DNA of 64,000 nucleotides from Parascedosporium putredinis (GCA_949357655.1 CASHTG010000016.1:1302001-1366000); one strand, 5' to 3'; shown: positions 36,523 to 49,241, counted from the stretch's first letter. Notes: a model not told the origin generated them from the letters alone. Numbers and translations: made by a program.

Positions 36523-39165
36523 TTAGAGAAAGAAAAGATTGACGGGCTACTAATGAGTCTGGGTATCACAAAAGGGAAATAACTAGGAAAAGAAAAGACA
36601 ACGAGACACAGTCAAGGAAGCCGACGAGGGGAGTCGAAATAAACAAACAGGGCCCGAACAACGCCGATATGAAAAAAAAAGGATTCACCTCATGCGCCGT
36701 AGCAGTGGAAGGGGCAGAAAAATTCTTAGTGGACTTGATGAGGCAATTGCGGGCCGGAGCACGCTCCGAGCAAGTCTACAGCGCGGCACGTTGCAAAGTC
36801 ACTGTCCACATGCACCCACACTCTCGATCCGGAGCTCGCAAACGTAATGGGAAATGGTTGAAGACCGTGGACAATGTCTATCTAGTTCATTATAGTCTCT
36901 GCGTGACTCTTTTTTTGTCGCAACGTCCCGGCTCTTCCCTTGCACCGCTTCATCTCCTGTCTTAGTGAAAAGAGTCATCAATCGTTGACTGTGGGCATCC
37001 TTTCATGTCGGGAAGCAAAGCAGGGTGAGATAGATCCAATGGATCCATCCATAGAGGGCACCCAACGGTACATGGAAATCCATGACGCCACGGGTGGCGG
37101 GTCCCAAACAGGCGTGGAAGGATATTCAGGAACACATCTACGCACCCACTTCTACGATATAGTTTTACGGCATGGATCGGAAAGGCGAGGGTATCTTCAG
37201 AGTTGGAAGCGGATCGAATTTTCTTGCCTCTGAGCCGGATATCTTGGGTCGTCCACTGCTGCGCGAAAACTGCGGCAATTGAGGCGGGGTATAAACGTAC
37301 ATCTAGGAACTTGTGAACCCCACCACGCTCTGATAAGGATCGATGTAGGACATCATCATCTCAAAAGCAGCAGTGAATGTTCGGTGAAGCTAACATGGAC
37401 GCAACTGCGAAGGTGCGCCCTTTGAATGACTATCGGATCGAGGCCCTCTTCTAGCCGCTACTACGCGTGAGAGAATTCCCGAGGGAATTTGTAATCTTAA
37501 TAGGGGTTCAGATACACCTGATGGATCTTTTGCCCTTTGGTGGTGTGTCATCTCCGCGGGGAGTGCAGTGTTGTGTTGACATGTAGAGAGTATCAGACGC
37601 AGACGCTGTAATACACTCCACAATGCCCTATCCTGGTACAATGGATCCATTGATTTGATATTGAATGCATTGTATCTAGTCAATGGCCAAGAGAGAACAT
37701 TGGAAAAATAGATCCATCCAGTACTAAGCCTCCCATGGCCGGTTCTCTGCCCTGGGTTCCTTGAAAACGGCCTTCAGTCTTGCGCCCTGGCGGCTGGCCG
37801 GTTTCTTACCGAGGCGCAAAGAGAAAAAAAGAAAAAGAAAAAAAGACTAGAACATGAGGGACCAGAGACGCAAAGGCTGTTTGCACTTGTTGCATTGTCG
37901 CACTTGTGAGAAATCGGACGCCAAGGCACCCGCCACGAGCACCCAGTTAAACTTTCCATGTTCCCCAGGCCTCCACGGATCCAACCGGGCAAGGTCCAAT
38001 CCCTCCAAGGCACTTGCACTGGAAGGACCCTGATGTTCCGTCCGTACCCTTCGTACATGAGTCACAAGCACTAGCTGGAGGCCGGCTCCTGCCCAGGTTC
38101 CTCGGTAGGAGAAACCGCGCTGCTGTGGTACATTGAACACCTTCTCTTGCAGGACGTAGTACGTACACCAACACCAACAGTGCTGTTTGTACTTGAAGTG
38201 TCAAGTTGAATCAATCAAATGGATGGATCATTGATGAATCAAAGAAACTATAGGCACGCGCGATCCTTCCTCGTTCTTCTTTCCCCATTCACCGGCGCCT
38301 ACTTTTGCGATATGGCGCCCTTGCTCCCCTTGCTCCCCTCCCCGCGTCTTCCGTCTCTACTTCCAAGCCCACCGCTGTTGTGACTCGATTGGATCAATTT
38401 CTGCCATCTGCAGGTGCACTTTTGCCCTCAAAGTGCGCACCCTGCAACCCGTCACCAAAGGCGCGCTCTTTTTCCTCCGCCGGCGTGCCGCCGTGTGTCA
38501 GTGTGTTTTTTTTTTTTTCTTGTAGCATCCGTCATGTCATCCCAAGTTCCTCGGTGACTACACACCGTAGACATGAACCTGTTCCCTCGTCTTGGTAGTA
38601 TAAATCTAGCCGATGGTCCCGGATGAAAAGCCAAACTATTGAAACTATTGATCAAACATCTCGTTACCCTGTTCACTTAAAGGCTTACTTGCTGAACTCT
38701 TGAGTCTTTCACTTGCTCAAGTGCTGTGTCCATTTTTGCCCCTTTAGCTCCGGGAGAAGACAAGAAAAACCGCTCTCCGGCACCTGTCCCTACACTTCGC
38801 CTCCCGTCGCATCGGTAATACACGCCATTTCTTTCTTGTCCCGCTAGATTCCGCTCAAGCGCAACAGGTCCAGTCCAACATAGTCCGTCGCCCCGCCAGA
38901 AAAGAAAAAAATCTACCCCGCCCCCACCTTGCGCCTTCTGAGAGAATAAAAAAAAAAAGAAAGAAAGCGAGCACGCGTGTCGCAAAGCTACTTCCCCATA
39001 TCGGCGGACTAATATCTCACAAAGACCAAACCCTTTTCTTCCTTTCTCTTCCCCACTGCCCCCCTTCCCCTTCTGCTCCTCCCTTCCCCATCCCTTCTCT
39101 ATATACACCAATTCTCGACCCAATTCTCCTCGCCAATTCCTCCTCCTCTCCCAATCACCGCAGCC
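36523..39165. other. Divergent PDX2-PDX1 intergenic region
   Basis: This 2.6-kb spacer separates the divergent starts of PDX2 and PDX1 and must contain both promoters. It contains four copies of the ATGGATCCATCCAT-like motif, near 37032-37056, 37640-37654, 37708-37722 and 38217-38238. The 400 bp before PDX1 are CT-rich, as is common for strong fungal promoters. No further gene is evident. Confidence 0.5.
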
Positions 39166-40120
39166 ATGTCCACCGAATCGCAGCCTCTCCCCCTCAACGT
39201 CGCCGAGACCAACGGCACCTCGACCTCTGATGCCGTGCCCCCTTCACCGTCAAGGCCGGTCTCGCCCAGATGCTCAAGGGCGGCGTCATCATGGACGTGA
39301 CCAACGCCGAGCAGGCCCGCATCGCCGAAGAGGCCGGTGCCTGCGCCGTCATGGCCCTCGAGCGCGTGCCCGCCGATATCCGAAGGGACGGCGGCGTCGC
39401 CCGCATGTCCGACCCCGCCATGATCCAGGAGATCCAGGCCGCCGTCACCATCCCCGTCATGGCCAAGGCCCGCATCGGCCACTTTGTCGAGTGCCAGATC
39501 CTCGAGTCCCTCGGCGTCGACTACATTGACGAGTCCGAGGTCCTCACCCCCGCCGACAAGGAGCACCACGTCGACAAGAGCCCCTTCAAGGTCCCCTTTG
39601 TCTGCGGCTGCCGTAACCTCGGCGAGGCCCTCCGCCGCATCGCCGAGGGCGCCGCCATGATCCGCACCAAGGGCGAGGCCGGCACCGGCGACGTCGTCGA
39701 GGCCGTGACCCACGTCAAGACCCTGACCCGCGACATTGCCCGCGCCAAGGGCGTCCTCGCCACCGAGGGTGCCAATGGTATCCGCGCCCTCGCCAGGAGA
39801 TTGGCGTCGACGCTACCCTGCTCCAGCAGACTGCCGAGCTCGGCCGTCTCCCCGTTGTCAACTTCGCCGCCGGCGGCGTTGCTACCCCCGCCGATGCGGC
39901 TCTCATGATGCAGCTCGGCTGCGACGGCGTCTTTGTCGGCAGCGGCATCTTCAAGTCTGGCAACCCTGCCCAGCGCGCCAAGGCTATCGTCGAGGCCACC
40001 ACCCACTTTAGGGATGCCGCCGTTCTCGCTAGGGTCAGCGCTGGTCTCGGTGAGGCCATGGTTGGCATCAACTGCGACAGCATGAAGCCCGAGGAGAAGA
40101 TGGCTGGCAGGGGCTGGTAA
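39166..40120 (+). CDS. PDX1: PDX1/SNZ pyridoxal-5'-phosphate synthase subunit
   Basis: This TIM-barrel enzyme condenses ribose-5-phosphate, glyceraldehyde-3-phosphate and ammonia from PDX2 into pyridoxal phosphate. After [17 protein letters not shown] the conserved barrel begins at [20 protein letters not shown], followed by [20 protein letters not shown]. Both catalytic lysines are present, in [12 protein letters not shown] and [13 protein letters not shown]. The C-terminal part reads [20 protein letters not shown] and [17 protein letters not shown]. Two missing bases break the frame: a C in the run near 39240 and a G near 39797. Restoring both gives 957 nt, 318 residues, typical for the family. 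No intron is seen. A long CT-rich leader precedes the start. Confidence 0.95.
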
Positions 40121-41105
40121 ATCGGCTCCCGCTTTTGTGAGCTTGGCCTTTCCGGACCTAGGACGGGAAGATGATACCTAATTTCGAATATCTTTTATAG
40201 CGAGGACTTATTACCGGTGTATTGCTTTTTTACAGTGTTGGTTTGGGACCAATGGGAAAAACAAAAATAAGAAGAGGCATGCAACAAAAAAGAAGACAAA
40301 AAAGAAGAAGAAAGAACCGTGGACAGGATGGGTGGGACAAGGCACAGTTCAGGCTCGAGGGAACAGGTTCGCCCGCCGTCCCCCATCTGAGGGAACAGCA
40401 TGGAGTGTGCTTCCTAGACTGGGGGATGCTTCTCGTTCCACCTTCATGGTCACACTTCTGGTGCGTGTCATATTCGCACCACACTTCAAGGGGAGGAAAA
40501 GGAAAGAAGACCCTCTTTATATCTTCTCTATACGTTCAACAGTCAACAGTCTCGATAGCATGTAAATGCAATTCATAGCATGGATAGGCGAAAATTTCAA
40601 CATGTATTTCACAACCTTTGCTGCACCTTGTGACTTGACGGGACATGGCCGTTGCCGTCCGGCTCCCTTTCCTTTGAGGACTGAATACCGTCCGACCCCT
40701 TGAGGCGTCTATTCTTTTTCAATTTGGTAAGCCCTGCTAGCTAGTGTAAAAACGAAGGGGAACAATACATCATGCTGTTCCTATCCCCTCTTGAACATTT
40801 TATTAGTGTTGTCCGTTTTTACTGATGCTCTCCTTGGTTTCTCAAGCTATGCTTCTAAGTTTTATCGACAGCCGATGGCAGCTGCGGCGGAAGTGGCAGA
40901 TGTGCCGATTGTAGGCGATCACCTTTGACCTTGCCTGAACCGAGCCGAGATCATGGACTCCTTCTCCGCACAAGCTGCTCATCGTATCCATCCCCAATTT
41001 GTCCAACACGCAGCACAAAGAAAGAAAGTCCAATCGCACGGAAAGACCTAACCAAGGAACACGATTCTCTTCTACGTCTCCGAGTACATCAACAAGCGAT
41101 TCAAC

Positions 41106-42339
41106 ATGGCAATTGGCCTCGCGCGAACCTTTGTCTGCCGCGCCTGCCGCACGTCGCAGGTGCAGAGGAGCTTCGCGACAGCGGCAGCTGGTGCGTCGGC
41201 CCAGCAGGCGCAGTCCTTTGACACCCGGGTCAAGGTGGTCGAGGTGGGCCCTCGCGACGGGCTGCAGAACGAAAAGGTGTCGATACCGCTGGCGACCAAG
41301 ATTGAGTTGATTGAGAGGTTGGCGAGGACCGGACTCTCTACTATTGAGGCTGGGTCCTTTGTTTCCCCAAGTGGGTTCCACAGGTAGGATCGTTTTTCCT
41401 CTTTCCGGTGCCGAGAATGAGTCTTTAGGAGTGAATACGAGGCTCAGGAAAGCAAAGCTACGGCTAACTAATTTCGGGGTTGACCTCCCATAGATGAGCA
41501 ACTCGAGCGAGATACTACAACACATCCTCACGCAAAAGATTTCCTCTCCTCGACCGATATCCTTCTCCTTCCTCGCCCCCAACAGCAAGGGGTTCTCGTC
41601 GGCCTCGGAAATCCTGCAGCAGAACCCGCACGCCTTCCTCACCGAGATCGACCCCCTCGCGGCGCCCTCGGCCGACGCCACCGCTCCGATCCCGGCCGTC
41701 GAGCTCGCCGTGTTCGCGGCCGCCACCGAGTCCTTTACGCAAAAGAATCTCAACTGCGACATCGCCACCTCGCTCGATAAATTCAAAGACGTGATTCGCG
41801 ACGCTAAACTCATGAACCTGCGCGTGCGCGCCTACATCTCCGTCGTGCTGGGCTGCCCGTTTGAGGGCCACGACGTGGACCCGCACAAGGTGGCGGCCAT
41901 GGCGACGGATCTGCTGGAGGCGGGCGCGGACGAGATCTCGCTCGGGGACACGACGGGCATGGGTACGGCGCCGCGGACCAAGGCGCTGCTGAGCTGCATG
42001 ACGGCGGCGGGGATCCGCAACGAGGATATCGCCATGCATTTTCACGATACGTATGGGCAGGCGCTGGTGAATACGGCGGTGTCGCTGGAGCACGGGATTC
42101 GCATCTTTGATTCGTCGGTGGGCGGGCTGGGCGGGTGTCCCTATAGTCCTGGCGCGACGGGCAATGTGGCGACGGAGAACATGGTGTATTTCCTCGAGAC
42201 GCTGGGCATGGATACGGGTGTGGACTTGGACGCGGTGACGGATATTGGGCAGTGGATTACGGGGCAGCTGGGCAAGGGGAACGAGAGCTCTGTGGGCAAG
42301 GCTGTGCTCGGTGCGAGGAAGCGGTCGGCGTCTGTGTAA
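41106..42339 (+). CDS. Hydroxymethylglutaryl-CoA lyase, mitochondrial
   Basis: The enzyme cleaves HMG-CoA to acetyl-CoA and acetoacetate, the last step of leucine breakdown. The N-terminus is Arg/Ala-rich ([20 protein letters not shown]), consistent with mitochondrial import. Catalytic and metal motifs are intact: [50 protein letters not shown] (HxH metal ligands) and the cysteine-containing [15 protein letters not shown]. Exon 1 is 41106-41383, the intron is 41384-41493 and exon 2 is 41494-42339. One missing C in the run near 41367 breaks exon 1 just before the donor, where the frame otherwise leaves the expected SPKWVPQ motif. With it restored the gene is 1125 nt, 374 residues. It is not an operon partner of PDX1 (about 1 kb apart). 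Confidence 0.93.
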
Positions 42340-43704
42340 ACGTGTGGTTCGTTTCACGTCGGCCCCTACCTAGCGGAGATTGTCGACGCCTTCACGATGC
42401 CAGGGAGAGGGGAGAGCAAGGCTTTTCTCTGCTTGGTTCTTGAAGGGAATCACGGAAGACAATTAGAATGTCACGGACGGAGAGGGCTGCTCTTTGACCC
42501 GTTTAGTTCGTCCGTTTAGTTTAAAGAAATTCGTAATCTTTGAAACACTCATACATAGAGTTAGTTATCAAGGGTAAAAACATAGACATGTGCAGTGCGT
42601 GGGCTATTGTTTGACATGATCACGGTATCTGATGTTGAGCTAGGCTACAGAATAAACGGAGCGGGACCGATATCCTAGGCCCAATAGCTCGCCCTCTTGA
42701 GCGCATGTGGCACGAATGCTAAGAGATAGCTGAGGCCGTGCGAGGTGCCTCGATCAATTGAGTGAACCCGAGCATCGAGCATGAGGGTTCGCGCCTCGCT
42801 ATCTCGAGGATGCAAAACGCTTGCAGGATCCAGTCACCGTGCAAGGGATTCAGTAGCCTTGTATATATTCTCTTGTTTTTATTTGTTAGGTCAAGAATCT
42901 TGACCTATGAAGAAACGTTCAAGTCGAGGCTGACCTCTAGCAATTGTAAGAGCTTCTGCTATCAGTAGCTCGAGATCCAAGGCCTCACAGGTCGAGGGAG
43001 CGGGGCAGTCATGTGATGTCACTGCTATCTTCCATGTCGCCGCTGATGCCGCGCAAAAGGTTGCAAGGGAGCCCACACAATTCGTTCGCCCACTGTGCTT
43101 CCCCCTGTCCGAGCTCGAGACTTGTGCCGTGCTCTCCTCCCCCTCCTCGAGTCCCCCGTCCCTTGAATAGCCCACACTACGCAGCACTCGAGCACCTTTT
43201 TTGAGGGAGAAGCTTGAACCAAGGTAACTGGACTAGACTGGGCACTGCTGGAGCCTTTTACATTTTCCGCCGAGCGAGCCTCAAATCTTGGACCAACTTT
43301 TTACTCCACCCGCCATAATCTACGCAATCCCAGAATCCGCCTCTCCCCCAAAAACCCTCTCTCGTGCTCCCCTTCCTGGCCGATCACCTGCCTCGTTCCC
43401 TTTTGTGCTCTTTGTTCAAATTATACTGTAGCCGGGCCTGTTCATTTTCTCTTTCTCTACTTTTTTTCTCCTTCTTCTTCTTCTTCCTCTTCCCCTCCTC
43501 TCCCACTCTCCTGGGGCCGATAGCATTTTACGCCACATCCCTCCGATAGCTTAGTCCTCCACCGAGCTAGGCACCCGGATTTCGTTGGTGCGGCAGTATT
43601 CGTCATCGTAGCTTCTCCCACTTACCACTCAACTACTCACCACCACTCCCACAACCCAAACACACACCCACGCACACCCCCATACCGAACTACCATATTT
43701 CACC
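42340..43704. other. Intergenic region and VMA2 promoter
   Basis: No gene is evident. The last 350 bp before VMA2 are strongly pyrimidine-rich with a CACA-rich stretch just before the ATG, typical of a highly expressed fungal housekeeping promoter and leader. Confidence 0.45.
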
Positions 43705-45735
43705 ATGGGAGACTCACGAGCGCCGCCCAGGACGAGCTACTCCGTCGTCCCTAGGGTCAACTACAACACCGTCAACAGTGTCGTCGGCCCCCTGGTTATC
43801 CTCGACAAGGTGCGAAATTCCCCGCCGTTCGGTCCCTCTCCCCTTCCGCCATCCAAGCTCCCGCCCTCCTTCGAGCACCTCGAACACTGACAACCCCTCT
43901 CCCCAAATAGATCAAGTTCCCTCAGTACAATGAAATTGTTACCCTCACCCTTCCCGATGGCTCGGAGAAGCACGGCCAGGTTTTGGAAACTCGAGGTTGG
44001 TGCAAGCTCCTTCTCCCCTGCGTATAGGATTTCGCTTCTTGCCCCTCTTGCACCGATGGCTAACCGGGTTTAACTTGCGCAGGTGACCGTGCTGTCGTCC
44101 AGGTACGGCCGATGATCCTTCCGACTATCCTCTACTATCGAACGACAGCGCATGCTAAGCTATTTTCCCGCAGGTTTTCGAGGGCACTACCGGTATCGAC
44201 GTGAAGAAGGTTCGTTTGATAGCCACGCAAACCCGGACAGCTGCGGTCCTGCAGCATAATTCTCTCTCTAACGCATTGGATAGACAAGGGTCGAGTTCGC
44301 CGGCCACAGCTTGAAGCTTGGTGTCTCCGAGGACATGTTGGGCCGTGTCTTTGACGGTTCCGGCCGCCCGATTGACAAGGGCCCCAAGGTGCTTGCCGAG
44401 GAATACCTTGACATCAACGGATCCGCCATCAACCCATATGCACGAGTTCGTCACACCCCGATTCCCCTCTGCAAGATAATCGTCATGAAGCCGAGACTTA
44501 TACCCCTTGTCTACTATATAGGAATATCCCGAGGAGATGATTGCGACTGGTATCTCCACCATCGATACCATGAACTCGATTGCTCGAGGCCAAAAGATTC
44601 CCATCTTCTCCGCCTCCGGTCTTCCCCACAACGAGATTGCTGCTCAGATTTGTCGCCAGGCCAGTTTGGTTAAGAAGCAGGGTATCACCAACAAGGGCGT
44701 GCACGACGGCCACGAGGAGAACTTCTCCATTGTCTTCGGCGCCATGGGTGTCACCCTCGACACTGCCCGCTTCTTTACCAGGGACTTTGAGGAGAACGGC
44801 AGCATGGACCGTGTCACCCTGTTCATGAACTTGGCTAACGATCCTACGTATGGCCTTCCCCTTACCACTGCCCTTTGCCGTCGTCGTTTGCGCTCTTTTA
44901 TGTTTTGGGTGGTCGGTTACTGGAAAACGAGGAGCTGATTTTGCCCGTAGTATCGAACGTATCATCACCCCTCGTCTCGCGCTTACCACTGCCGAATACT
45001 ACGCCTACCAACTCGAGAAGCACGTCCTCGTCATTCTTACCGACATTTCCTCCTACTGCGATGCTCTCCGAGAGGTATCGACCGCCCGCGAGGAAGTCCC
45101 CGGTCGTCGCGGTTATCCCGGTTACATGTACACGGATTTGTCCACGATTTACGAGCGAGCTGGCCGTGTGACTGGCAGACAGGGCTCCATCACCCAGATT
45201 CCTATTCTCACCATGCCCAACGATGACATTACCCACCCCATTCCCGATTTGACGGGCTACATTACCGAGGGCCAAATCTTTGTCGACCGATCTCTTCATA
45301 ACCGCGGCATCTACCCTCCCATCAACGTGCTTCCTTCACTCTCCCGTCTCATGAAGTCTGCCATCGGTGATAAGATGACGCGAAAGGACCACAGCGACGT
45401 CTCTAACCAGCTCTATGCCAAGTACGCTATCGCCCAGGATGTTTCGGACATGAAGCGTGTCGTTGGTGAGGAAGCCATGACCGAAGAGGATCACCGCTGC
45501 CTTGAGTTCCTCTCCAAGTTCGAGGGCGAGTTTATTGGCCAGGAGCCTACGAGGCACGAACTGTCTTTGAGTCCCTTGACAAGGGCTGGGAGATGCTCGG
45601 ACTTTCAACCAGGATGAGCTGAACCGTATTCCCGCCAAGATCCTCAACGAGTTCTTCACTAGGAAACCGGCCGAGAGCCAGAGCGAGTCCCGGCGGAGGG
45701 AGCCTCAGCAGACGGAGAACTTGATCGATGCGTAG
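43705..45735 (+). CDS. VMA2: V-type H+-ATPase catalytic-sector subunit B
   Basis: Subunit B is the non-catalytic nucleotide-binding subunit of the V1 sector that acidifies vacuoles and other compartments. Seven exons are inferred: 43705-43809, 43911-43995, 44083-44102 (20 nt), 44174-44209 (36 nt), 44284-44445, 44522-44847 and 44951-45735. The product reads through family hallmarks [74 protein letters not shown] and [13 protein letters not shown]. The C-terminus is [13 protein letters not shown] followed by [11 protein letters not shown]. Two missing bases, near 45546 and 45597, break the last exon. With both restored the gene is 1521 nt, 506 residues, the normal family length. The high intron count with tiny internal exons is notable. 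Confidence 0.95.
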
Positions 45736-47442
45736 GAAACTACACGGTTTGAAGTCTTTCTGCATTTCGAAGAGTACGTGAGAGCAGGCTAGTTTTTCCT
45801 TCAAAAGAGCGCCGCTGCTGGGAGATTGCAACAACCTGGGAGGAATGGACGAGGCGTAGTCTCGGGTCAGAAGCGAACAAATGCTTTTCCCACACCCCCT
45901 TTTGATTTGAAAAAGGGAAAGGGGTTTTCTTATCTATTTTCGTTGTCTTGTTTACTTTTTTCGGTTCTGGTTTTATGTCCTATGGAGGGCCAACCGTAGG
46001 ACAAGGTAGATGCATACGAGTGGAAGGAGAAGCGTGCCGCTGAAAGGGTATTTCTTTTTGTTCATCGGACCAGCTTCTTCCCGAAACCTTTTTTGTTTAA
46101 TCTGGATCTTGCTATTCCGTGGGCTAGTAGAGTGTTATCTATAATGGGGTGAGCACACCAGTTTCCCTTTAGCCTCGACGTGCCCATGCCCCTCGCCATC
46201 CGACGTGCTTTCTTTCTCTATATCTTGAATCCTCGTAGCCCCCCGTCTTGGCGGTCATGGATTATTGAAACGAACGGACTCTTGGGGAAATCGAGAGTCC
46301 GTTCGTCCCCATATGTGTCTGACCGGCCATCCACGAGAAGCGTCATTTCGTCGTCTGGATCGGCATCGTCATTTGACATTCTGTATCAAGATTCGTCAAT
46401 CCCTTGATACCCTCTTGCCCCATTCCCGAGAAGCTTTTTGCCTTGGAAAGCACGCAAGATAGTATCCCACCGTGCCTACCACGGAAGCGGAGTCCAAGGC
46501 AAGGGGAAAAGGAAACAAGGCACGCACCTCCAGCGCTCGCTATTCCTTCCCTTGTGATCCAAAGCATGAACGACGTAGTGTGGACAAGGCAGACGGGGAG
46601 GAAGCGCTTGCATAGAGATGGTATCAAGTAGCTAGAGGCACAACAAAGGTCAACGACAGCACAGCATGGCGGCTTCATACCGTGTTCTACCTACGTATGT
46701 GTACTCATACCGTGACTGCACCGAGGGTTAGCACCTCAACTCAATTCTTTACAGGAAAGCAATGTTTCACGACACATGCATAGATTACAAGGTTGGAAAG
46801 ATTCTAATAGATAAGAGTTTATTTGTTCCACTGCTACTATTTCTTCGCCAAACATGTCGTGCTAGCCTCCTATTCTGAGGCTGCGTTGAGAATCTCATTC
46901 ATAAATCATACATATAGATTTGAGCCATGCAATATAGTAAATTCTTTCTTTTTTTTTTTCATATTTTGTGTTCTTTCTTTGTAACGACCATAAACATCAA
47001 GACATGGATCCTGGATGAGGAACAGGTCTCTGGTCAAAGAGTATGTGGGGATGTTTGGGTTTCTAAATAAGAAAAGAGAGCCCAGAGGCGCCTTTTATTG
47101 TCCAGGGTGGAGCGGGGGACGGAGAAGCAAATATCTCCAGGTCCTCCAGTGTCGAACGAGATCGAAAAGGATAGAAAACGACGAGAAATAAACAAAATTG
47201 CTTGCGCCGCCCTTTCCGAGTGATTCCCGTGTAATAGACCCGAAAGACTCGATTGGTGAGTGGAAAAAAGAAAAGAAAAGTTGAAAGCAGAGTGTGTACC
47301 CGGGGTCTCTTTTGTCCGTTGAACGCCTTGAACCCATGCCGTTTGTCGCGCAAGTTAAAAGTCGGATAATAAGCAAGTATGCACATGAGAAAGTGAGAAA
47401 GCCGCCCTAGCTAAGGGCTCAAAGAAACATTGCCTTGAAATC
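45736..47442. other. Convergent spacer between VMA2 and bZIP genes
   Basis: This is the 3' flank of both neighbours and has no coding signal. It contains a perfect 13-bp inverted repeat at 46270-46306, a T run near 46950-46958 and a GGATCC-containing motif copy near 47003-47015. Confidence 0.5.
46270..46306. repeat. Perfect 13-bp inverted repeat, 11-nt loop
   Basis: ACGAACGGACTCT at 46270-46282 is the exact reverse complement of AGAGTCCGTTCGT at 46294-46306, with an 11-nt loop. It could form a stable hairpin in DNA or RNA, or serve as a dyad binding site. It lies about 530 bp past the VMA2 stop. Confidence 0.85.
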
Positions 47443-49241
47443 TTAGATACCCTCGGTAAGGTTGCTTATCCTCTCCCAGGTAGATTCGAGCCTCTCGGAT
47501 ATCCTCTGGACGCGGGCCATGGCAACAATCGCGTTCTGCTCCTCCTGCGAAGCATCAAGCAGCTCGTAACGGGCAAGCACCTTCTCGGGCTCAAGTCCGC
47601 CAAAGATGTTGACACGCCACGAGTCCTCAGCTTCGGTCTCGACCGAGACTTCGGTGGCGGGAGCTGCGTGGTAAAGAGCGAAGTCGGGGTTGGACTCAAA
47701 CTCGGGGTCGACGGGAGGCATCTCAGGAGCGGCCGGTTCCATCGACTTCTCTAGGACCGGGCGGTCGATGACCGGGGCCTGGACCTTGTCCTCGGAATCA
47801 AACTGCTCGCCAACAAAGTTGGACTTCTTCCCGGAGAGGATGCCGGCATCAAAGGAAGCGGGCATCTCGGGAGTTTCGAGAAGAGCAAAGACCCTGGGTT
47901 GGTAGTTGAAGCTGCCGTCATTCTCGAGCCTAAGCATGGACATGTCCATGGACTGCTCGGGAATCATCGTCAAGCCGATGCGCTGCTGCTGGTGGAGCTG
48001 GGCGAAAGGGTTGGGATCCTTGGGGGCCTGACGACGCTCCTGCTGCTGCTGCTGGTGTTGCTGCTGCTGCTGCTGGACGGGCTGCGCCTGCATTTGAGTA
48101 GCGGCCTGGGCAAGGTTCGCGGGGTTGGTGCTGAGTTGATCGAGGAAATCCGAGAAGGATGGCGAGGATAGGAGCATGTGGGTAAGGTCGGTAAGACGCT
48201 TGTTCTCTTCTGCGAGGGCCCGGTTCTGGACATGGAGATCGCCATTCTCGGAAACCTTGGTGGCAATTTCGCTTTCAAGCTGGGAGATGTATTCTAAAAG
48301 ACGATAGTTAGTAACGAATCCTCAAACTGCGGTCAAGTAGCAAATAACAAAAGACGAATTGCAACTCACCCTTGCGTCTCGATCGGAAGGCGCGAGCGGA
48401 GACCTTGTTCCGAAGCTGTCTGCGTTCCTTGCTGCTGAGCTTCTTGCCCTCCTCGCTGGCCAAGAGCCTTTCGTCCTCGTCCATATCATCCTCGTCTTTC
48501 CTGAGCTTGGGCATGTTGAGCATGGGCATCGACTGCGAGCCGTCTCCATTGGCAGGCTTGGCTCGCATCGAGTTGAGGAGCTGGGTAATCTTCTGCTCGA
48601 CGATGGGATCGGTGGGTTGGCCGCTCTTGGCCCTAGCCTTGGGCTGGACAGACCCTTGCCTCTGCACTTGTTGTTGACGCTGAGCCTGTGCCTTGGCATT
48701 CGCAGCCTGAGAGTGCATACCGGGCCAGAGACGACCGGGCGTCATCATCGAGTTAGGTACTCCGTTAGGAGACGCCTGGTCGCCGAGAGCGCTGGGGTTG
48801 ACGGTGTTCTCGAAAAAGAACTGATCCGTCGTCGCGGAGTCGAACTCCATGTCGATCTCAGAAGCACCAATGGAACCCTGGGAAGGGGCCGTGTTGAAGT
48901 CGAAGATCTCCTCGTTGGGGCTCAGGCCGAGATATTCGAGGCCAACGCCGTTGTAGCCCGCAACCTGGCTGCTCTGGTTGATGGCAAGGGTGCTGGCGAG
49001 GGCACCGGGGACGATACCGGTCTGTTGCTTGTAGAGCTCATACTGGTGGCTCGGGCGCGTCAAGGGCTGCGATGCCGAAGGCATAGGCTGGGCTTGGACC
49101 TGGCCCATCGGCCTGGCGAAGACGGCATTCTTGTTCGCGGTGGTAGGAGAGAGAGGGAGACTGATAGCTCGTTACATTATCGTAGTCTGAGAAGTCGAAC
49201 AAGCCTTCGAGGCCGTCGTTAGGTTGGCTCGGGGCCGACAT
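47443..49241 (-). CDS. bZIP transcription factor, MeaB/MBZ1-like
   Basis: This is a nuclear regulator of about 574 residues. The start MSAPSQPNDGLEGLFDFSDY leads into a long acidic, Ser/Gln-rich region. The basic region is KLSSKERRQLRNKVSARAF followed by RSRRK. A leucine-zipper heptad register continues across the intron (EYISQLESEIATKVSENGDL, then NRALAEENKRL and LTHMLLSS). A poly-Gln stretch lies around 48035-48080, and the C-terminus is acidic. Exon 1 is 48370-49241; the intron 48294-48369 falls precisely between the basic region and the zipper; exon 2 is 47443-48293. A two-base shift in the CT-rich stretch near 49155 breaks the frame early in exon 1; restoring two bases gives 1725 nt. The basic-region sequence resembles A. 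nidulans MeaB and Metarhizium MBZ1, from memory, so the subgroup is tentative. Confidence 0.88.

Noticed and set aside
41515..42357. 280-codon minus-strand frame opposite HMG-CoA lyase
   Set aside because: It is Arg/His-rich shadow coding of a conserved enzyme exon, without a motif.
48359..49222. 287-codon plus-strand frame opposite the bZIP gene
   Set aside because: It is antisense to conserved bZIP exon 1 and has no domain of its own.
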